A DNA stretch of 64,000 nt from Viscum album (taxonomy: Eukaryota > Streptophyta > Magnoliopsida > Santalales > Viscaceae): positions 1,392,114,688-1,392,178,687 of the forward strand of contig OY728131.1 in assembly GCA_963277665.1 (NCBI GenBank), given 5' to 3'. Below the pieces are notes generated by a model. The model searched no databases and had not been told where the DNA came from. It saw nothing but the letters and a program-made list of their open reading frames with translations. Position 1 is the first letter of the stretch, and each line of letters opens with the position of its first letter. This document shows positions 1 to 13,739 of this stretch, one piece after another. The position numbers were made by a program, and so were the translations under genes.

Positions 1-745
1 TTGAAATAATTATTACAAACTCATGTTCAAGTGATTGTGAAACGTTTTCTAGCATAAAACTCCCTTGCAAGCAGTTATTTGAGATATCAAACACCTCCAC
101 TATACATTGTTATCATCATAGATCATGGGTTGTATTTAGACAAATCATATTTTCACAATATTCTCATATTTTCAAGAAAGGTAAATATTATCAAAGCATT
201 TTTAAATATTTTAACTTATCACAAGATTTTGAACCATATTATGATTTTAAAAAAGGTGCTGAATAAGAAGACCCTAGTTCAACCTAATTATATTTTCTTT
301 TACAATTTATTCTGTTAGAACATACTTATGGTATTTTAAAAGGAACGTTAATTGAAAGTTTCAACTCAAATTCGGTCCGACCATTTTATAGATATCTTGT
401 TTTATCAGATGTTTTGAAATTATATGTCATACATGATTATTTTCCAAAAATATTTGTCTGTGAACACCCATATGACCCATGTTATACAAGGTGAATTTGT
501 ATGGAGAAAGAAAATGATTTTGAATGATCTTTAAATCATTTTTTCAATGCATGGGCTTTCTACCTACATGAAGAAGATGATGATGAAACCAAAAGGACAC
601 CATTATCATGGAATGATGTTCTTCATTTTCAGGATTGTTTTATTTTATCATATGATGGTGAAATAAGACTTCAAGAATTGCGATATTGAGGTCATAATGA
701 ATTTGGATGAAAATGAGAGGTATAAGGAAACCATTGAGGTTAATA

Positions 746-893
746 AGTGTTTGGGTTATTTTTGAGTTTTATAAAAAGGACAGCCCGTAGGATGGGTGAT
801 AACCTGTCGCATTTGGTAAGGCCGCAGGAATTGAACCCACAACCAAAGGGCGACAAGGGCGCATCGCCTACCACAAGCCAACATGAAGTCCCC
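746..893 (-). mobile_element. tRNA-derived SINE, copy 1
   Basis: Read on the minus strand it has a Pol III box A-like stretch (complement of 867-880, TGGCTTGTGGTAGG) and a box B (complement of 824-838, containing GGTTCAATTCC). It matches the SINE at 47508-47629 over its whole body, including CCCTTGTCGCCCTTYGGTTG between the boxes and the shared GTCCTTTT end. Possible target duplications are GGTTAATA near 738 and GGTTAGTA near 894, one mismatch apart. The body is much less AT-rich than its surroundings. It is too rearranged after box B to fold as a tRNA. Confidence 0.8.
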
Positions 894-2050
894 GGTTAGT
901 ATGACTTATTATTTTTGTAAAACGGTTTTATGGAACAAGAATAAGTTGATTTTTGTAACTTATGTTTTATCAAATGGATATACATAGTATAGAAAAATGA
1001 TTAAGTGATTAAGTGATAAAGGTTGTTTTGGAAGACGTTCTCTCTATTGAGGTAACACTATATGGATAAGGAAGATAGAATACTATAGGATTTAAATTGT
1101 TGAATAATGGTTGAAATTTTAGTTTGGAATAATCTTTGTTTTTATGATGGATATATGATTATTTGGTTTATTTATGAAACTGATTAACCTATCATATAGA
1201 ATATGTTATTAGGTTAATTACACTTCAGTATGAGACTTTAAGAGTAGTTGATGTTTTGAGGATAACTATTAAGATTTACTATAGATTTCTAGGTGATTTA
1301 AATCCTTCTGAGTTGTGGGTTTCAGTATTAGTTTTGATTATTTTGTTGAATTTTAAGGACAATTGTGAATTTAATGGTCTTTCATGAACTTTGGGTACTT
1401 TTTATTGTATTTTGGAGATTAATAGTAGTATTTCTTTTTATAAAGGATTATCCTTTTTGGGGATTATGTGATATCATACTAAACATTTTGGATTTAGTTA
1501 ATGTCTAAAGAAAAGGGAAATATATAGTTCTTCTTTTGGGAATTATGTGTTTATCAAGAAGATGATTCTTGTGCTTTCGATGTGGCTAAGTCTTTTTGAA
1601 TGCTCTTTGTTGGGAGAAAAGATTAGTTTTTGGTAGAAACTTATTAATTGATGAAACTCTACTTGAAGGTTAGTATATTTCTTTATGTTTTTATTCTATA
1701 TAGTAAATGAATTCCTCCAAATTATGAAAAGTAATATAAAACAAAAACATTGTTGTTTTGTGTTTCCTACTGGGTAATCAAAGTCCATTTAACACATCAT
1801 AAGTATGTGATTTTATGGTGGTTAACATTCTCTTAATCATGTTTTCTATCACTCTCACTCAAAATATGACGGTTTGTTCTATCTTCCATATCTATGTTTT
1901 CCTACATGGAATCCTAATACGGTTTATCTCAGGTGACCATTGTAATTTTCATTCATTCTTTTAAAGTGATAGTTTTACTGACTCCTTTCTGATGTGGGAC
2001 TTTTAATGAAGTTTCCATGAACAATTTTAAAATTGCGAGGATGTAATTAC

Positions 2051-2065
2051 CAAAAGGGGAAAGCA
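2051..2065 (+). other. Polypurine tract of element D
   Basis: CAAAAGGGGAAAGCA lies immediately before TGTAACATTCC, the expected position of the plus-strand primer of an LTR retrotransposon. The preceding AAATTGCGAGGATGTAATTA parallels the pol end of K and G. Confidence 0.7.
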
Positions 2066-5000
2066 TGTAACATTCCAGATTAATAAAGAATAAGAAACGT
2101 TCCATATTTATAAAAATTTGTGAATTAAGTATTAATTTTACATTAAAGGGGACACTATGTTCAATGGCATACCCGATACGCAACAATAGTTTTCTTTGAA
2201 ATCTTACGTTGCACACTAATAATATAATATTATTATTTTAAATTGTATTTAATGTCATGTCATTGTATTGGTGGGAATGAATTGAACTTACCAAAATATG
2301 ATTATATAAGTTTGTTAAATGTTTTAACAATTATCCAATAAAATTTAGGGGCTTAAAATATGAATGAATCTATTTATAAGCATGAATACTCTAATATTCA
2401 GTAAATGGTCGATTTACCGCCTTTTGATGGAAAACCCTCCTTAAATCTAGTTTTGGTCATTTTATATATGTTTTATTTGACAAAATAAAATTCTTCTATA
2501 TAATGGGGACATCAAAATTTACATTGGATAAAATTTTTGGTATTGTTTCTGATAAAGTTAATTTTATAATGAATAGTGAAAAATACTGTATTTTAATTCA
2601 AAAGTGCCTTTTAATCTAATTTATTTATATGGTTAGATTATAAATATAATTAGTTTTAAATTGTAATTAGAATATATGTTTAACATTTAATCCAATTTCG
2701 GTCATTGAAATTAATTTCACTTTGAAAGTGGACATAAAAACAAGTGTCAATCTTTTGATAGTTATTATTTCTTAAAAACACGCTATTTGTTTTAACAACG
2801 AGAATTAATTTTAAATTAATTAATGCCACTTATATGTTTGAGTTTGGTAAAATAGACATAATTTTTGAATTTGGAATATCAAATATAGTTTAGGGTAATT
2901 TTTTTGTATTCTTCTAAAAAACTTCAATTTTTGATGAATAGTGAAACCACATAGTAGAGGTTAAAAAATTGAATTTTTCATTTAAATAAAATTTTACAGC
3001 TTCTGTGGATTGAGTTTCAAAAATCCGACATAAATGGTTATTATTAGTAAGTAAAATGTGGTTCAGTAAGATAAAAATTATTTTTGGTTAATAGTAACTT
3101 TTTACTTTTATTTACTACGGTTAAAGGTAAATAGTGTGATTAATGGCACAAATAATATTATAATAACACAAAATTACCTTAATACCTATCCTAACCATAT
3201 TATTTGAGTTATTTATGACCATGAGAATATTTAAGACGATTTTGGTACCCCATTTAGCCACTTGAGAGTGATAATGACACTTTAGATTAATTAACTTAAA
3301 GGCAAAAATGACAAAAACAAATATCTTTTAGTAAATTAATTTTTACAAGGGGTTATATAAATTTTATATTAGACTATAAATATTCATTGTAAATATAAAA
3401 ATATTTCCTACATCATGGTATTTGTTTTATAATTTTTAGATATCATAAAAATTAAATTATTTATGACATAATAATGATGTAGTATATACCTCATTAATAA
3501 ATGATTTAAATAAATAAGATTATAAATATTAAAATAACATCAAAACCTGTACAATTATTATTCTATGATTTTATTTTGACCATTAGTCTTCTTTTATTCT
3601 ACTTTAATTTGTTTTGGACCATTAGAAACTGAATATCATTATATAATAATAAAAATATTTCCACACTTTCATGAAGAGCCCCTCCTCCCCCTTTTAAAAG
3701 GACAACACTTATAACCAATTCCTCACACATCTCAAGCCTTTTTTCTCATCCAAACTCTACCCAATTTATATCTCTACATACCTCTCCCTTTACTAGAATA
3801 CCTTCCTTAGGTAGAAGGAAACTCAAGATGTTCTTTTTGGTTCAAACCAAATGAAGTTACCCAAATTAAAGGTAATGGTTCCTCTTAACTTCTTAACTTT
3901 TATTTTACTTATCTGACCCCAAAAATCTTTTGATTCATTTTTTTTATAACAACACCATTCTCATCAATATACTAGGATATTGTTATGTTATGTATTTTAA
4001 CTACACACACACACACCTCCATCTAATGGGTGAAGAACATATTGTTTTTGTGGATGGAAAAATAACGCCTCATGGAACGATGATTGTTCGATTATCTCCT
4101 ACCGCCTCTCATGGTGGCCATTAAGATGGAACTGTATTTATATATGATATATATTATTTTTATATTTATTTTATTCTTATGTATTTTACCTTTATATCCT
4201 ACCTTTATGTTTTCCATTATGGGTAAACACGATAATTTCATTTGGGGAAGTGCGGACTATCGCCCCCTCAAAGTGATATGACTCGTTAATGCCATATGTG
4301 GGACGTTTAAATGAAGGATTTAATGATATTGTATATTAAATTATAATGGAATTATAATACGCCTATTTATAATTATGTTTTAATTCCATTAAAATAAGAA
4401 ATATAAATGAATGTAGTGTTCCTGCGTACGTACGGCTTACCGTCTCCATGAACTGTGCATTTCCTTTCTAACCTCCAAATGTTATGTACTATTATAAAAT
4501 ACATGTATATACTGGATATATATGATATATATGACATAAAAATCATGAATAGCATTCTGTATATAATGAAATTTTTAATATGTGAACAACTTGTAATTAT
4601 AAGAAGTCTATATTTTACTCAAGTACCAAATATCGACAAAACGACCGTTATTAACTTAAATGATTTAATAATATCTATAACATGGTAATAAGTGATATAA
4701 AAATAATAATAAACTTGTAAAAGGTTCTTAATCTAGTATAAATTATCTTTGGTTTTTTATTCAGGAAGGAAAAGGAACAAACAAGTCAAGTCGAACATGA
4801 GGTAAGGGATTTTCTTATCTCACTTTTAATTCTGTGAGATTTCCATTGTTCGCCACTTATTTATTAAATGTAGTGTATTTTTTTCTACCATTATATATAT
4901 ATATATATTATCATTATTCTCATAATATTCATCTTATTATGTGATTAATTTGGTGGTTATTAACTTTTTTTCATACGACTCATTTTATTACAATGTGGTA

Positions 5001-6745
5001 AAGGGTTTCATATTACTTTTTATTCCTGTGAGATTCATGCTATATTTTCCACTAATTCCTTTTGTGTGTTGTATTTACTACCAATGATTGTACTCATTGT
5101 GTAATATATATTCATTTATTAGTATTTACATCTTCATTGTATGATCCTTCTTTCATGTGGTGTATGTTTTGTAAGTTACCAAATCGGTAAGGGAACCTTT
5201 GACCCTCCTCTTTTTAAAAGACTTCTTTTTGTTATGTATTTTAATTTACATATTATTATGTTGGGATATGTTATTATATATCCTTATTGATGTAAAATTT
5301 ATTTCCACATGATTAGATAACCTTTTTATCTCCTCTACTCATTTTCTGAATTTTAATGTGACGTCGTTAGGTAGTCGAATTTTTATAAGGGAACTTCTTA
5401 ACCCAATTTCAATTCTTTGGGTTCAACTTGTACTTCTTGAATATGTCTTCCTATGAATATGTGTGAATGACCTATGATTTTTTTACAATTAATATCTACT
5501 TATATTTGGTGTATTTATATTTTTCACACATAATTATGTGATTTATTTATCCTTAATTTAAGGATACCATCTTTACAAAGGATTTCATCTCAATTTACAT
5601 TTCTACTGAGACTTCTTTGTTGTTATGAAACAATTCACTCTTATATGGTGTATATACTGTCCTTTGACATATTATATCATGAATCCAGTTATTCTCATGA
5701 TATTATAAAGTTCTGATTAAATTTTATTCCTCAATTATTTTTTGTTCAAGCGTCTCTCTTTTTGTTAAAAAAACTTTTTAACTAAAATATCGTGTTAAAT
5801 GTTTTAAAGATTTATTCTTCTAAATATTTTTCATTAATTTCCATCTTTTAAAAATGTGTTTTAGGATTTTTTTTTATATTTACATTAATGTTTTCAAATT
5901 ATTATTAATTTAAAAGAATCAATGTGGTATGGGACACTTTGATTCAAAAATCTCTTTTTAAATGGTTTCTAAAAATGATTTGATAAATAATTTTTTATTT
6001 CAGTATATTGATTTGATATATTGGAATGTGGAAATGTTATCTTTACTTTATACTTTTGTTATGTGTTATGATTATGTTATGGTTATTGGGCATTTTTTAC
6101 GTATACGGGTGGTTCTGTTATAAACCTAGGGCAGGTGAGCCCGAGATAGCTCTCCAATGCATTCGGTAACGTGACGAAGGTAAACGTGATATTTCTCCTA
6201 AGAGATTTAGGTAATATATTGTGATGGGTATTCCAAGTGTAACTCCATACATAGATTTGATAGCTAAAATGTATGTTTTATATGGATGCCATAAGTAACC
6301 TTTATGATTTATGATTTCTGCATGTTATTGATAACTCTTATGATTTCGTAAGGTATGTTATGATTGAGAAGTATAGTTTCATTGATTTGTATTTATTGAT
6401 GGGATAATGTTATTATTCCATATTTTGTCACCCTTACTGAGCTTTTTATGCTCATCCTATGTTTTTGAAATTTTTTCCACAGGACTTAAAGATGAATAGG
6501 GTCAACTATGGTATCCAAGATAAGTCATTTTGTCTAAAACATGGAACTAGACATGTTTTTTATTTTATGAAAAAAATGGATACTAAGTAGTAGTGTCTAC
6601 ATGTAATATTCAAGTTATTATGTAATAGTTATGGCCTAATTCACTAAAACTCTAAACCTGAAAAGATACTCAATGTGAATTATTCATTTAATTCAATATT
6701 ATGTAATGTTTTAAGGCCAAGTCCTTATAACTCCATTATATCAAA
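2066..6745 (+). mobile_element. 3' LTR of element D (about 4.7 kb, decayed)
   Basis: Begins with TGTAACATTCC after a polypurine tract. Long stretches align with the minus strand of the K LTRs: 2570-2960 (U3, including CTTTTGATAGTTATTATTTC and TGAATAGTGAAA), a TATA-like TTTTAAAAG at 3692-3700, a donor-like AAAGGTAATGG near 3868, GTACGTAC modules near 4040, 4230 and 4427-4450, GTAAGGG modules at 4801 and 4997, and an acceptor-like TTTTTTCCACAGGA near 6474. The hairpin arms ATCTCAC (4817-4823) and GTGAGAT (4834-4840) are perfectly kept. It is strongly diverged from K. The right end is estimated from the similar ends of G (near 58750) and K; no terminal CA is clear. It contains no gene. Confidence 0.75.
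3692..3700 (+). promoter_or_regulatory. TATA-like promoter element in LTR D
   Basis: TTTTAAAAG follows a C-rich stretch (CCCCTCCTCCCCC). It sits where TTATAAAAGG is in K and GTATAAAAAG in C, and about 170 bp upstream of the same donor-like AGGTAATG. It is a decayed version of the LTR core promoter. Confidence 0.55.
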
Positions 6746-6784
6746 CCTAAAAATGATATCAAGGAAACTAAATTTATTGTTATC

Positions 6785-7748
6785 ATTAAAATTTTCAACC
6801 ATTAAATAAAATACCACTATATTATAACTCTTGAAGCCCTATATGTGTATAATACAATCATTCATTTTAATTTATAAGACTTTAACCAGTATTTTTCATC
6901 TTATTCAATAATACTTCCTAAAAGAAAAAATATGGATCATGTTCTAATATTAATAAATCTTATTCGAATAATTTTTCATACATTAAATATAAAAAAACTA
7001 ATAAAATAATCCATTCCATTAAAATGATATTCATTGTTTTAGTTTTCTTTGTCATATGATCTTGCTAATACATTATTCATAGAATATTACTGATCCCCAC
7101 CTTAATCTTTTTTCCCAGGGAATGGATTTTCATAATGACCAGACTCTCCACATTTAAAACAATCAGTTAATACATTAGGAATAACATCATTACCCATCTT
7201 AGTCCTAACTAAACTCTTCCATTTTTTTTGGCAGTTTGTTACTCTGTTACCTCCATTACCACATATATAAAATCTTATCATTCCTCTGATACATTTCCAT
7301 AGGATCCTTTACCCATATTCTAACACATAAAACATATAATCAGCTTACCATTATGATACATATCACTTAAACATTCATCAAACTCAATTATTATATAATT
7401 TTTTTATTTTAGGAAAGAAAAATAAATTCAATTTGTTAATCATAATTTTGGATAGCTGTTTAATAATAATAATTAGAGTATTATCAAAAATTTCTATTCT
7501 AATTGGATGACAATTTAGAAAATAATTGTAGTGTCTTTTACACTCATCATTAACTTTGTTTTTTTCAACCATTTGTGAGATAAAAAATAGTTATTGTGAG
7601 TATATCAAATCATTATAAATAATTTGATAAATAGAACAAATAATATGAATTTCTTAACTATTAAAATCATAACCTATAAAGTTATCTTAATAGTTCCCCT
7701 AATAACGACTATAAAGTTCCATGCCATTAATAAGAAATTATTATGTTT
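6785..7748 (-). pseudogene. Element F gag remnant with zinc knuckle
   Basis: On the minus strand 7384-7572 reads MVEKNKVNDECKRHYNYF, resembling the C-terminal capsid segment of plant Ty3/gypsy Gag. Downstream (lower coordinates), near 7110-7170, comes CFKCGESGHYENP, a CCHC zinc knuckle (CX2CX4H) that has lost its last cysteine. A degraded first knuckle-like segment (ICGNGGNRV) precedes it. The 7505-7700 part matches 58806-58960, the gag of element J. The 6785-7070 part, just past gag in the protease position, matches 41285-41577. Gag would package the element RNA into virus-like particles; this copy is broken by frameshifts and cut off on the left next to LTR D. Confidence 0.65.
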
Positions 7749-7759
7749 CTAATAGAAAT
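7749..7759 (-). other. Degraded primer binding site of element F
   Basis: TTCTAATAGAA on the + strand aligns with TCTAATACTAA in J (near 59046) and TCTGATACCAA in K, the complement of the initiator-Met tRNA primer site. The distance to gag (about 220 bp) is the same in F and J, which supports the call. Confidence 0.45.
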
Positions 7760-7760
7760 G

Positions 7761-7876
7761 ATTAAAAATTATTAAATTTATATAATCTTTTTTGTTTATG
7801 GGTTTATTTAATTAGGAAACCCATTACATAACAAGTAAGAAATTTATTTACATTATAAACTTTTACACAAAAAGAG
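7761..7876 (-). mobile_element. Terminal piece of LTR I, cut off by element C
   Basis: The sequence next to the F primer site (AATTATTAAATTTATATA) aligns with the corresponding LTR end of J (59058 upward). It stops at the left edge of element C and appears to continue at 36295, so C seems to have inserted inside this LTR. AAGAG at 7872-7876 and GAGAG at 36295-36299 could be the 5-bp duplication with one change. Confidence 0.45.
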
Positions 7877-10800
7877 TGCAACACCCTAAGTTTTTATGAA
7901 CCTTTTTTTGAATAAATTCAAATTTCTTTGATGTCTTCCATTTAATACTACACGAAGTCAAAATTTTAGTTTATGATATACTATTTTAATATATCAATAT
8001 ACACAACATTTTCTTAGACTATGTTACACACAATATTAATTTTCTAAGAAATAACTTTTTTATTATAAATAGTTAAATTAGATAGTTATAACATCTCGGT
8101 TAAACATATTTGTATGAATCTTAATAACTAATTTGTAATTTTTTTTAATTTTTTTTCATAAATACAACATCTTTCTAATGAAATATATAATTTTTGGAAA
8201 AGTCTATATATTTTGACAAATAATATTTTTTCAAAAGAATATCATTTTATGTCCTTTTGATAAAAATCATAAAATTATTTTTACAAAATTTATAAAATTA
8301 AATTTGATAAAATAAAATTAATTTTTTAAAAATAATTTCAATAGTTGATTTGTGTGAATTTTTGTATATTCTTATAAAAATGACATTTTTGGATGAATAG
8401 TGAAAAATGCTGGAATTTAACTGAAAAATTCTATTTAGTCTGATTTATTTATATAGTTAAATTATATTTTTATTTTTTAAAATTATAATTAGTTCAATTT
8501 TACATCATTTAATACAATATAGTTCATTTGAACCAATTTAAAATTTAAATTGAATATAAAACCATTTTAATCGTTATGAACTTTTTCGCTTTAAAACCCC
8601 TCTAATATGGCAAGTTTGTGGGATTTATTTTAAATTAATTTCTCCAATATATGTGTTTATAATTTGGAAAATTTGATTCTATCTTTGGAAAATTTTATTC
8701 CATATTTCAAACAAGAAAAATTTATAATTTCTGTTATGGTCATATTTTTTCACCAATAATATGACTGAAGAAAATTAAAATTAATTAAAACAATTAATGT
8801 AAAAACGAGTTTTCATGGTGGTCAAACATTAACTTAATAGAAAAAATAACATAGATAGACATCCAAATGTCATTTTATGGACATAATTGGTCCATATCGT
8901 CCCTTTTCTAGAAAATGAACCATTTTTTGAGGCACATGATTTCAATGAGTCCTCTAAATAGTGTTTACCTTTTTATATTTAAAATAATTCCTCCCTCTGC
9001 TAGTATAAAAAGGGAAGTCACCCCCCCCCCCACACAGACACTTATTCACCACTCTAAATCCATCTGGATCAGACAAACCCTATTCAAATCTCATAAAACA
9101 TTCCATCCCATAATCCTAGAAGGATCAATTTAGTCATAAATCCAACCAAGGAATCCCTTTTGTTAAAACCAAAAAGAGTTACCCAAAGAATAGGTAGCAC
9201 CCTTCAACAAGAACTTTTGTTTTATTTTAATTATCCACCAATAAAATTATTCTTATTACATGCTTTTGTAATAACCTAAATATCCTATATATTGATATTT
9301 TTTTATTTAAATTGTATGACATATACTCAGACACACTTCCCTCAAATGGGATTTGAAATCAACATTCATGTGTACGGAAGACTACCGCCTTGCGAACTGA
9401 TATAATTATTTCTTTTATTACCACGTTTAAAGGTTGGTAATAATGAAAACATCACTATTTCCTATGATATATATGAGATTTATGATTTATTTATACTTAT
9501 TTAACAACTATATAACACATAACTTCATGTTTACCATTTTATGGGAATATGATAACTTCGTTCGTGGATGTGTGGACTACCACATCCTTAATGCATTGTG
9601 ATTCATTCATGATATACAAGGAATTTATTAAGGATGGGTTTAATAAAAATATGTTTTATACATGAAATATTAATTATAATATAATTATAATATATAAAAA
9701 TATATAAAAATATATTATATACTTTCTTATTTTTAATAGAGCAAGAAAATGGAAACCACCTTCATGCGTACGTACGACCTACCATCTCCATGAACGATGT
9801 ATTTAATTTTTTTATGTCCTTTATAGATTATTATAAAAACCTATATACAGAATATATATGACATTTATATCATTTTATAGATTATTTAGGTCATTATATT
9901 AATATAAGGACCCAAAATATGAAAAATGAAAATAAATGTAAAAAATAGACGTTATTACCCGAAACATAACTTTAACATGGAATTATTATTAAAAATTAAA
10001 TGTATGGATGTAATTAAATAATATATGGTTATATATTATTAAATATGTTTCTATAATATATTTATAATAAATTTTTATTTATTGTATTTGAGTTTTGAAG
10101 AAGTATGATGAGGGTCAAGACATAAGGTAACGAGATTTCTAGTCTAACTTATATTTCTATGAGACTTATTCTTTATTCACCACTCTTTCCTTTTGTGGGG
10201 TGAATATACTAACCATTAATTTATTATATTAATATTATCATTAATATTATGGGTATTTAAAAATCCATTTTTTGATATCTCTTTCATAGGTTTTATGGTT
10301 TCAAGTTACCAAATCTGTAAGGTATTTTTTTCTCAATTTAACTTCTTTGAGTCACATGTTATGTTATGAAGATATATTATTTTAAGAGCTGTATATACTT
10401 AAATTTGATATTTTTTATCATGAAAAGTTTTATTTTCATGATATTTTCATATTCAGGTAATTTTATTCTTTATAGGGATAATAATTTAAATTTTCCATAT
10501 TGGTAATAGTTTATTGCTACAATCTCATCATTTATAGAGGTTGTTTATGATTGTTCTTATATTGATGAAATATTATGATACATCTCTCAAGAACACTCAT
10601 AATGTCTCTTATCATATAGGTATTCATGATTTCTCCATTTAATTTGTACCATTTTATCATACTTTTGTACTTATGGTTATTAATAAAGTGTTTTGAAGAA
10701 TGTGGGACCTTATTTCTCTCTTCGGTTGGAAATATTTTTTTTTCAAAAACCATGTTTTATAAAAAAATCTAAAATATTTTTTAATGTAAAATTATTAAAT

Positions 10801-12003
10801 AAATTATGTATTAAATGGTGTTTAAAATGGGTTTCGAATATTAATTTTTATGTTTTCATGGTTCTTTTCAAAGAAAAAAGTTTTTAAAAAGTTTTTATGT
10901 TTTAAAAATCATTTTTAGTGAAGAGAGGATATTATACTCATGAAATGTTTTAAATTATATATAAAAATTATTTTCCATCTAAAATTACTTCTATTGATGT
11001 TACCTATACCTTATAGAGGTTATGAACCAAGGATTCCATTCTTATTATTTATATGAATGTTTTATTCTTTTGATGACGTATTTTTCATGAATACTCTTCT
11101 CTTCCACAGGTTACATGCTTAAAAAACCCGATTATTTTCACAGGTTATGTATTGATTAAATGGTTATAAAACCTATCTATTTTACATAGTTTATGATATT
11201 ATAATATTTTTATGATAATAATTCCATTTAATGGGTTATTATATAATTACTATTTATTAAATATCATCCCAAAAATGTATAATTTCATTAAGATATGGGT
11301 GGGAACTATATCTCCATCTAATGAATTGGGTAATGATTTATATATCATGAGACAAAAATGGCTAAAATGGGGAGATAAATTAGTTCATTAATGGACTGTG
11401 TATGCTAATATCATCTTATGAGTGAACCATGACTACTTTTATGATTTTGGTAGTGAACGCATTCCACTAAGATGGCCTTGGAAACAATTACATGACTACT
11501 ATAAATGTCATTTTATATGTTTATATATATTCCAAAATTCTATATCCTATTCCTTTGTTATGATTTAATGTATTATGATCTTGAATACCTTATGATTCAT
11601 GTCTTAGGAACATCCAATATTTGTGTCATGACTCTTGATTATGATCTTTGATACGCATGTTATGATCATTTCATGTTATCATCACGTTTCTATACCCTTA
11701 TACTCATGATTATGCTAACACATCTCCCTGGTTTACCCTTACTGAGAATTTAAGCTCACACATTCTTATGTTTATGTTCCCCAAGTTAAGAATATATATA
11801 TTAATTATTACATTTCTAATAAGGGTGATATTCATGGAGAACCTAGTGGGATATAATGTATCTCAATTATGTAATAATTTTTATGTTTCTAGGTTTCCAA
11901 AGGCACTAAACTAATATTGTATTTGGTAATATATTTGTATAATGAACCAATTGTTCAACCAAAATGATTTCACTTTAATTTATGAGATTCATGGTTCATT
12001 ATA
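7877..12003 (+). mobile_element. 5' LTR of element C (about 4.1 kb)
   Basis: Starts TGCAACACCC and ends just before a TGGTATTAAGG primer site. It pairs with the LTR at 32208-36294: both carry the same order of promoter, GTACGTAC module, GTAAGG modules and a TACTGAGAATTTAAGCTCA-like segment. Landmarks: TATA at 9003-9012, donor-like ATAGGTAGCA near 9193, three ACCGCC/GTACGTAC modules near 9370, 9560 and 9762-9790, and a degraded acceptor (TGTTCCCCAAG) near 11790. Divergence between the two LTRs is large, so the insertion is old. A run of ten or more C at about 9020 may be a variable tract. No gene lies inside. Confidence 0.8.
9003..9012 (+). promoter_or_regulatory. TATA box of LTR C
   Basis: GTATAAAAAG after a pyrimidine-rich CTCCCTCTG stretch matches the position of the TATA box in K and lies about 185 bp upstream of the donor-like site. 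It probably marks the U3/R border. Confidence 0.65.
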
Positions 12004-12005
12004 TA

Positions 12006-12017
12006 TGGTATTAAGGA
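12006..12017 (+). other. Primer binding site of element C
   Basis: TGGTATTAAGG differs from the initiator-Met-type TGGTATCAGAG at two positions, and it lies directly after the LTR end, before gag. Confidence 0.6.
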
Positions 12018-12639
12018 AAATATTTAGTTAACTTTTTGAATATAGGGTGAAAAACCCACAGTGAGATCCCTAAGGACATGTCTCTAAAGAGAAGTCTAAG
12101 GATGAGTTAATGTATATCAAAATGTCCTAGAATTTTGGTAAAGGATTAAGTGATTGGTTTCCTATAAATATATCCATATACATATACAACAAGTAGATGT
12201 GGCTATATAATAGATTTATATAAGGGTAATAACACTAGAAACACCACATTGAGATAGACTCGATCATGATCTAGTGTACAATAATGGGCCTTATTGCACA
12301 CTTAGTTTTACCCTCCTATGGGGATAAGATTTGGAAATTCACAAACTATTCATGAACCATCATAATAGATTTAAATTAAATTTTCCTACAAATATCCTAA
12401 GATAAACCTAATGAGTGATATATTAAATTAGGTTTCATAATCCGGACATCCAATCAGTGGGTTTTTTCATGACTATGTGGTTCCCTACTAAGATAATTGT
12501 TTCTTACTATTTGATTTTTTTTGTTTTATTAAATACATGGAACCTAAAGGAACCATGTCAAATGCTATGTGTGATGAGTAATGAAATTATTTCTCCCCTG
12601 ATCATCTGAATTATATGGGAGTCGGAATGAAAAAATCTC
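12018..12639 (+). other. Leader of element C, no recognisable gene
   Basis: Untranslated leader between the primer site and gag. It may include the lost gag start. I see no open frame or clear motif. Confidence 0.4.
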
Positions 12640-13480
12640 ATTTTCATTCTCTGCCAACATTCTCAAGCTATGAATCATCCTAGAATTACTAATGAGTAAA
12701 TTAGGGAACAACATTACATTGAGTCCTTCATAGGGAAATTTCCAAATTCTATTAGTGGGTATTCTAATTATCTTATTATAAAATAATGGATCAGTACCCC
12801 TAAAAATATATTTTCTATCCTATAGTGTTTGAAACATTATAAATTCATTCTGGTTGTTTATCATTTAGAAGGTGAATTGGACCATTGGTGGACTCTAATA
12901 ATGAATATAAGGAATCAAGATGACAATTTATCCATGGATTGGGATGAGTTAATGAAAATATTCATTAATTAAAAATTACTCATATTCTAGTTATGTATAT
13001 TGGGAATTAGTTTATCGAGTTGATACAAAATGATTATGAATCTGTTGGTACATATGAATCCAATTTTACAAGACTTGTGAGGTATGATTCCAAAATTATC
13101 ATTCAATCTAAAAGTGAATTTGAATGATTCTTCATTTTCTGAAAGAACAGTTTCTTAAGGGTATTAATCATAAGATAATTTTGTAGCTATGAATAGATTG
13201 TTCTTTGTTCAATCTTGGTTGAAATGGAGGTTGGATTTATGTATAAATCTAATGGTTTTCATAAAAAAATGTATATTGAGTTCGATGGAAAATCTAAAAA
13301 CTATGAAGATTAGAAGATGATGTTTCCTTTATTCTAAAATTGTGGGAATAATCATGGAGGAAATTTTCTTGTTGAATGTAATGAATTATGTAAGTATGGA
13401 TAGGAAATTCATCTGGAATTTTATTTCAGAATTTATGGAAAGAAGTTAGATAAAAATGTGAATAGTTAAAAAGTTTTAAA
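12640..13480 (+). pseudogene. Element C gag remnant
   Basis: Near 12868-12915 a frame reads LEGELDHWWTLIMN, the tryptophan-pair capsid motif of plant Ty3/gypsy Gag. It is followed by SMDWDELMKIF, and near 13040 by SVGTYESNFTRLVRY, the next conserved capsid segment. Near 13340-13400 CGNNHGGNFLVEC is a degraded first zinc knuckle. Order and spacing match Gag, so the identification is firm, but several frameshifts and stops break it. Gag would assemble virus-like particles in the cytoplasm. Confidence 0.75.
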
Positions 13481-13739
13481 AATGTCACCTCATTCACATC
13501 AGTGATAAAATTTCAATGAAAATGGTAATTATACTAACCATTTCACAAACCCAAAGGTTAATGATGATGATTGACATCAGAAACCTCTTTAACCAAGGTA
13601 CAAGGGAAAATATAAAGCAATATTTTCTTTATGAGGGGTATGATAATGAAATGGTGAGAGGTGTATGTACCATCCACTATAGAGCTTTTAATGTCTTATT
13701 TTATTTTGTATAATCCAATAATTTCATATTAAAATAAGT

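Larger units (their letters stand above)
1..2065 (+). pseudogene. Element D internal remnant (3' part of Ty3/gypsy pol)
   Basis: The stretch directly precedes an LTR start and polypurine tract on the + strand, so by position it is the 3' part of a gag-pol region. Around 1150-1195 a frame reads IIWFIYETD, resembling the integrase segment before the LTKSAHF-type motif and similar to the copy in element G near 42020. Around 1983-2050 ATGTGGGAC followed by AAATTGCGAGGATG matches the chromodomain end and last pol codons seen in B, C, G and K. The SINE at about 746-893 interrupts it. No frame stays open for more than a short distance. Positions 60-740 and 1240-1900 are assigned only by context; I see no convincing domain there. 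Confidence 0.45.
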
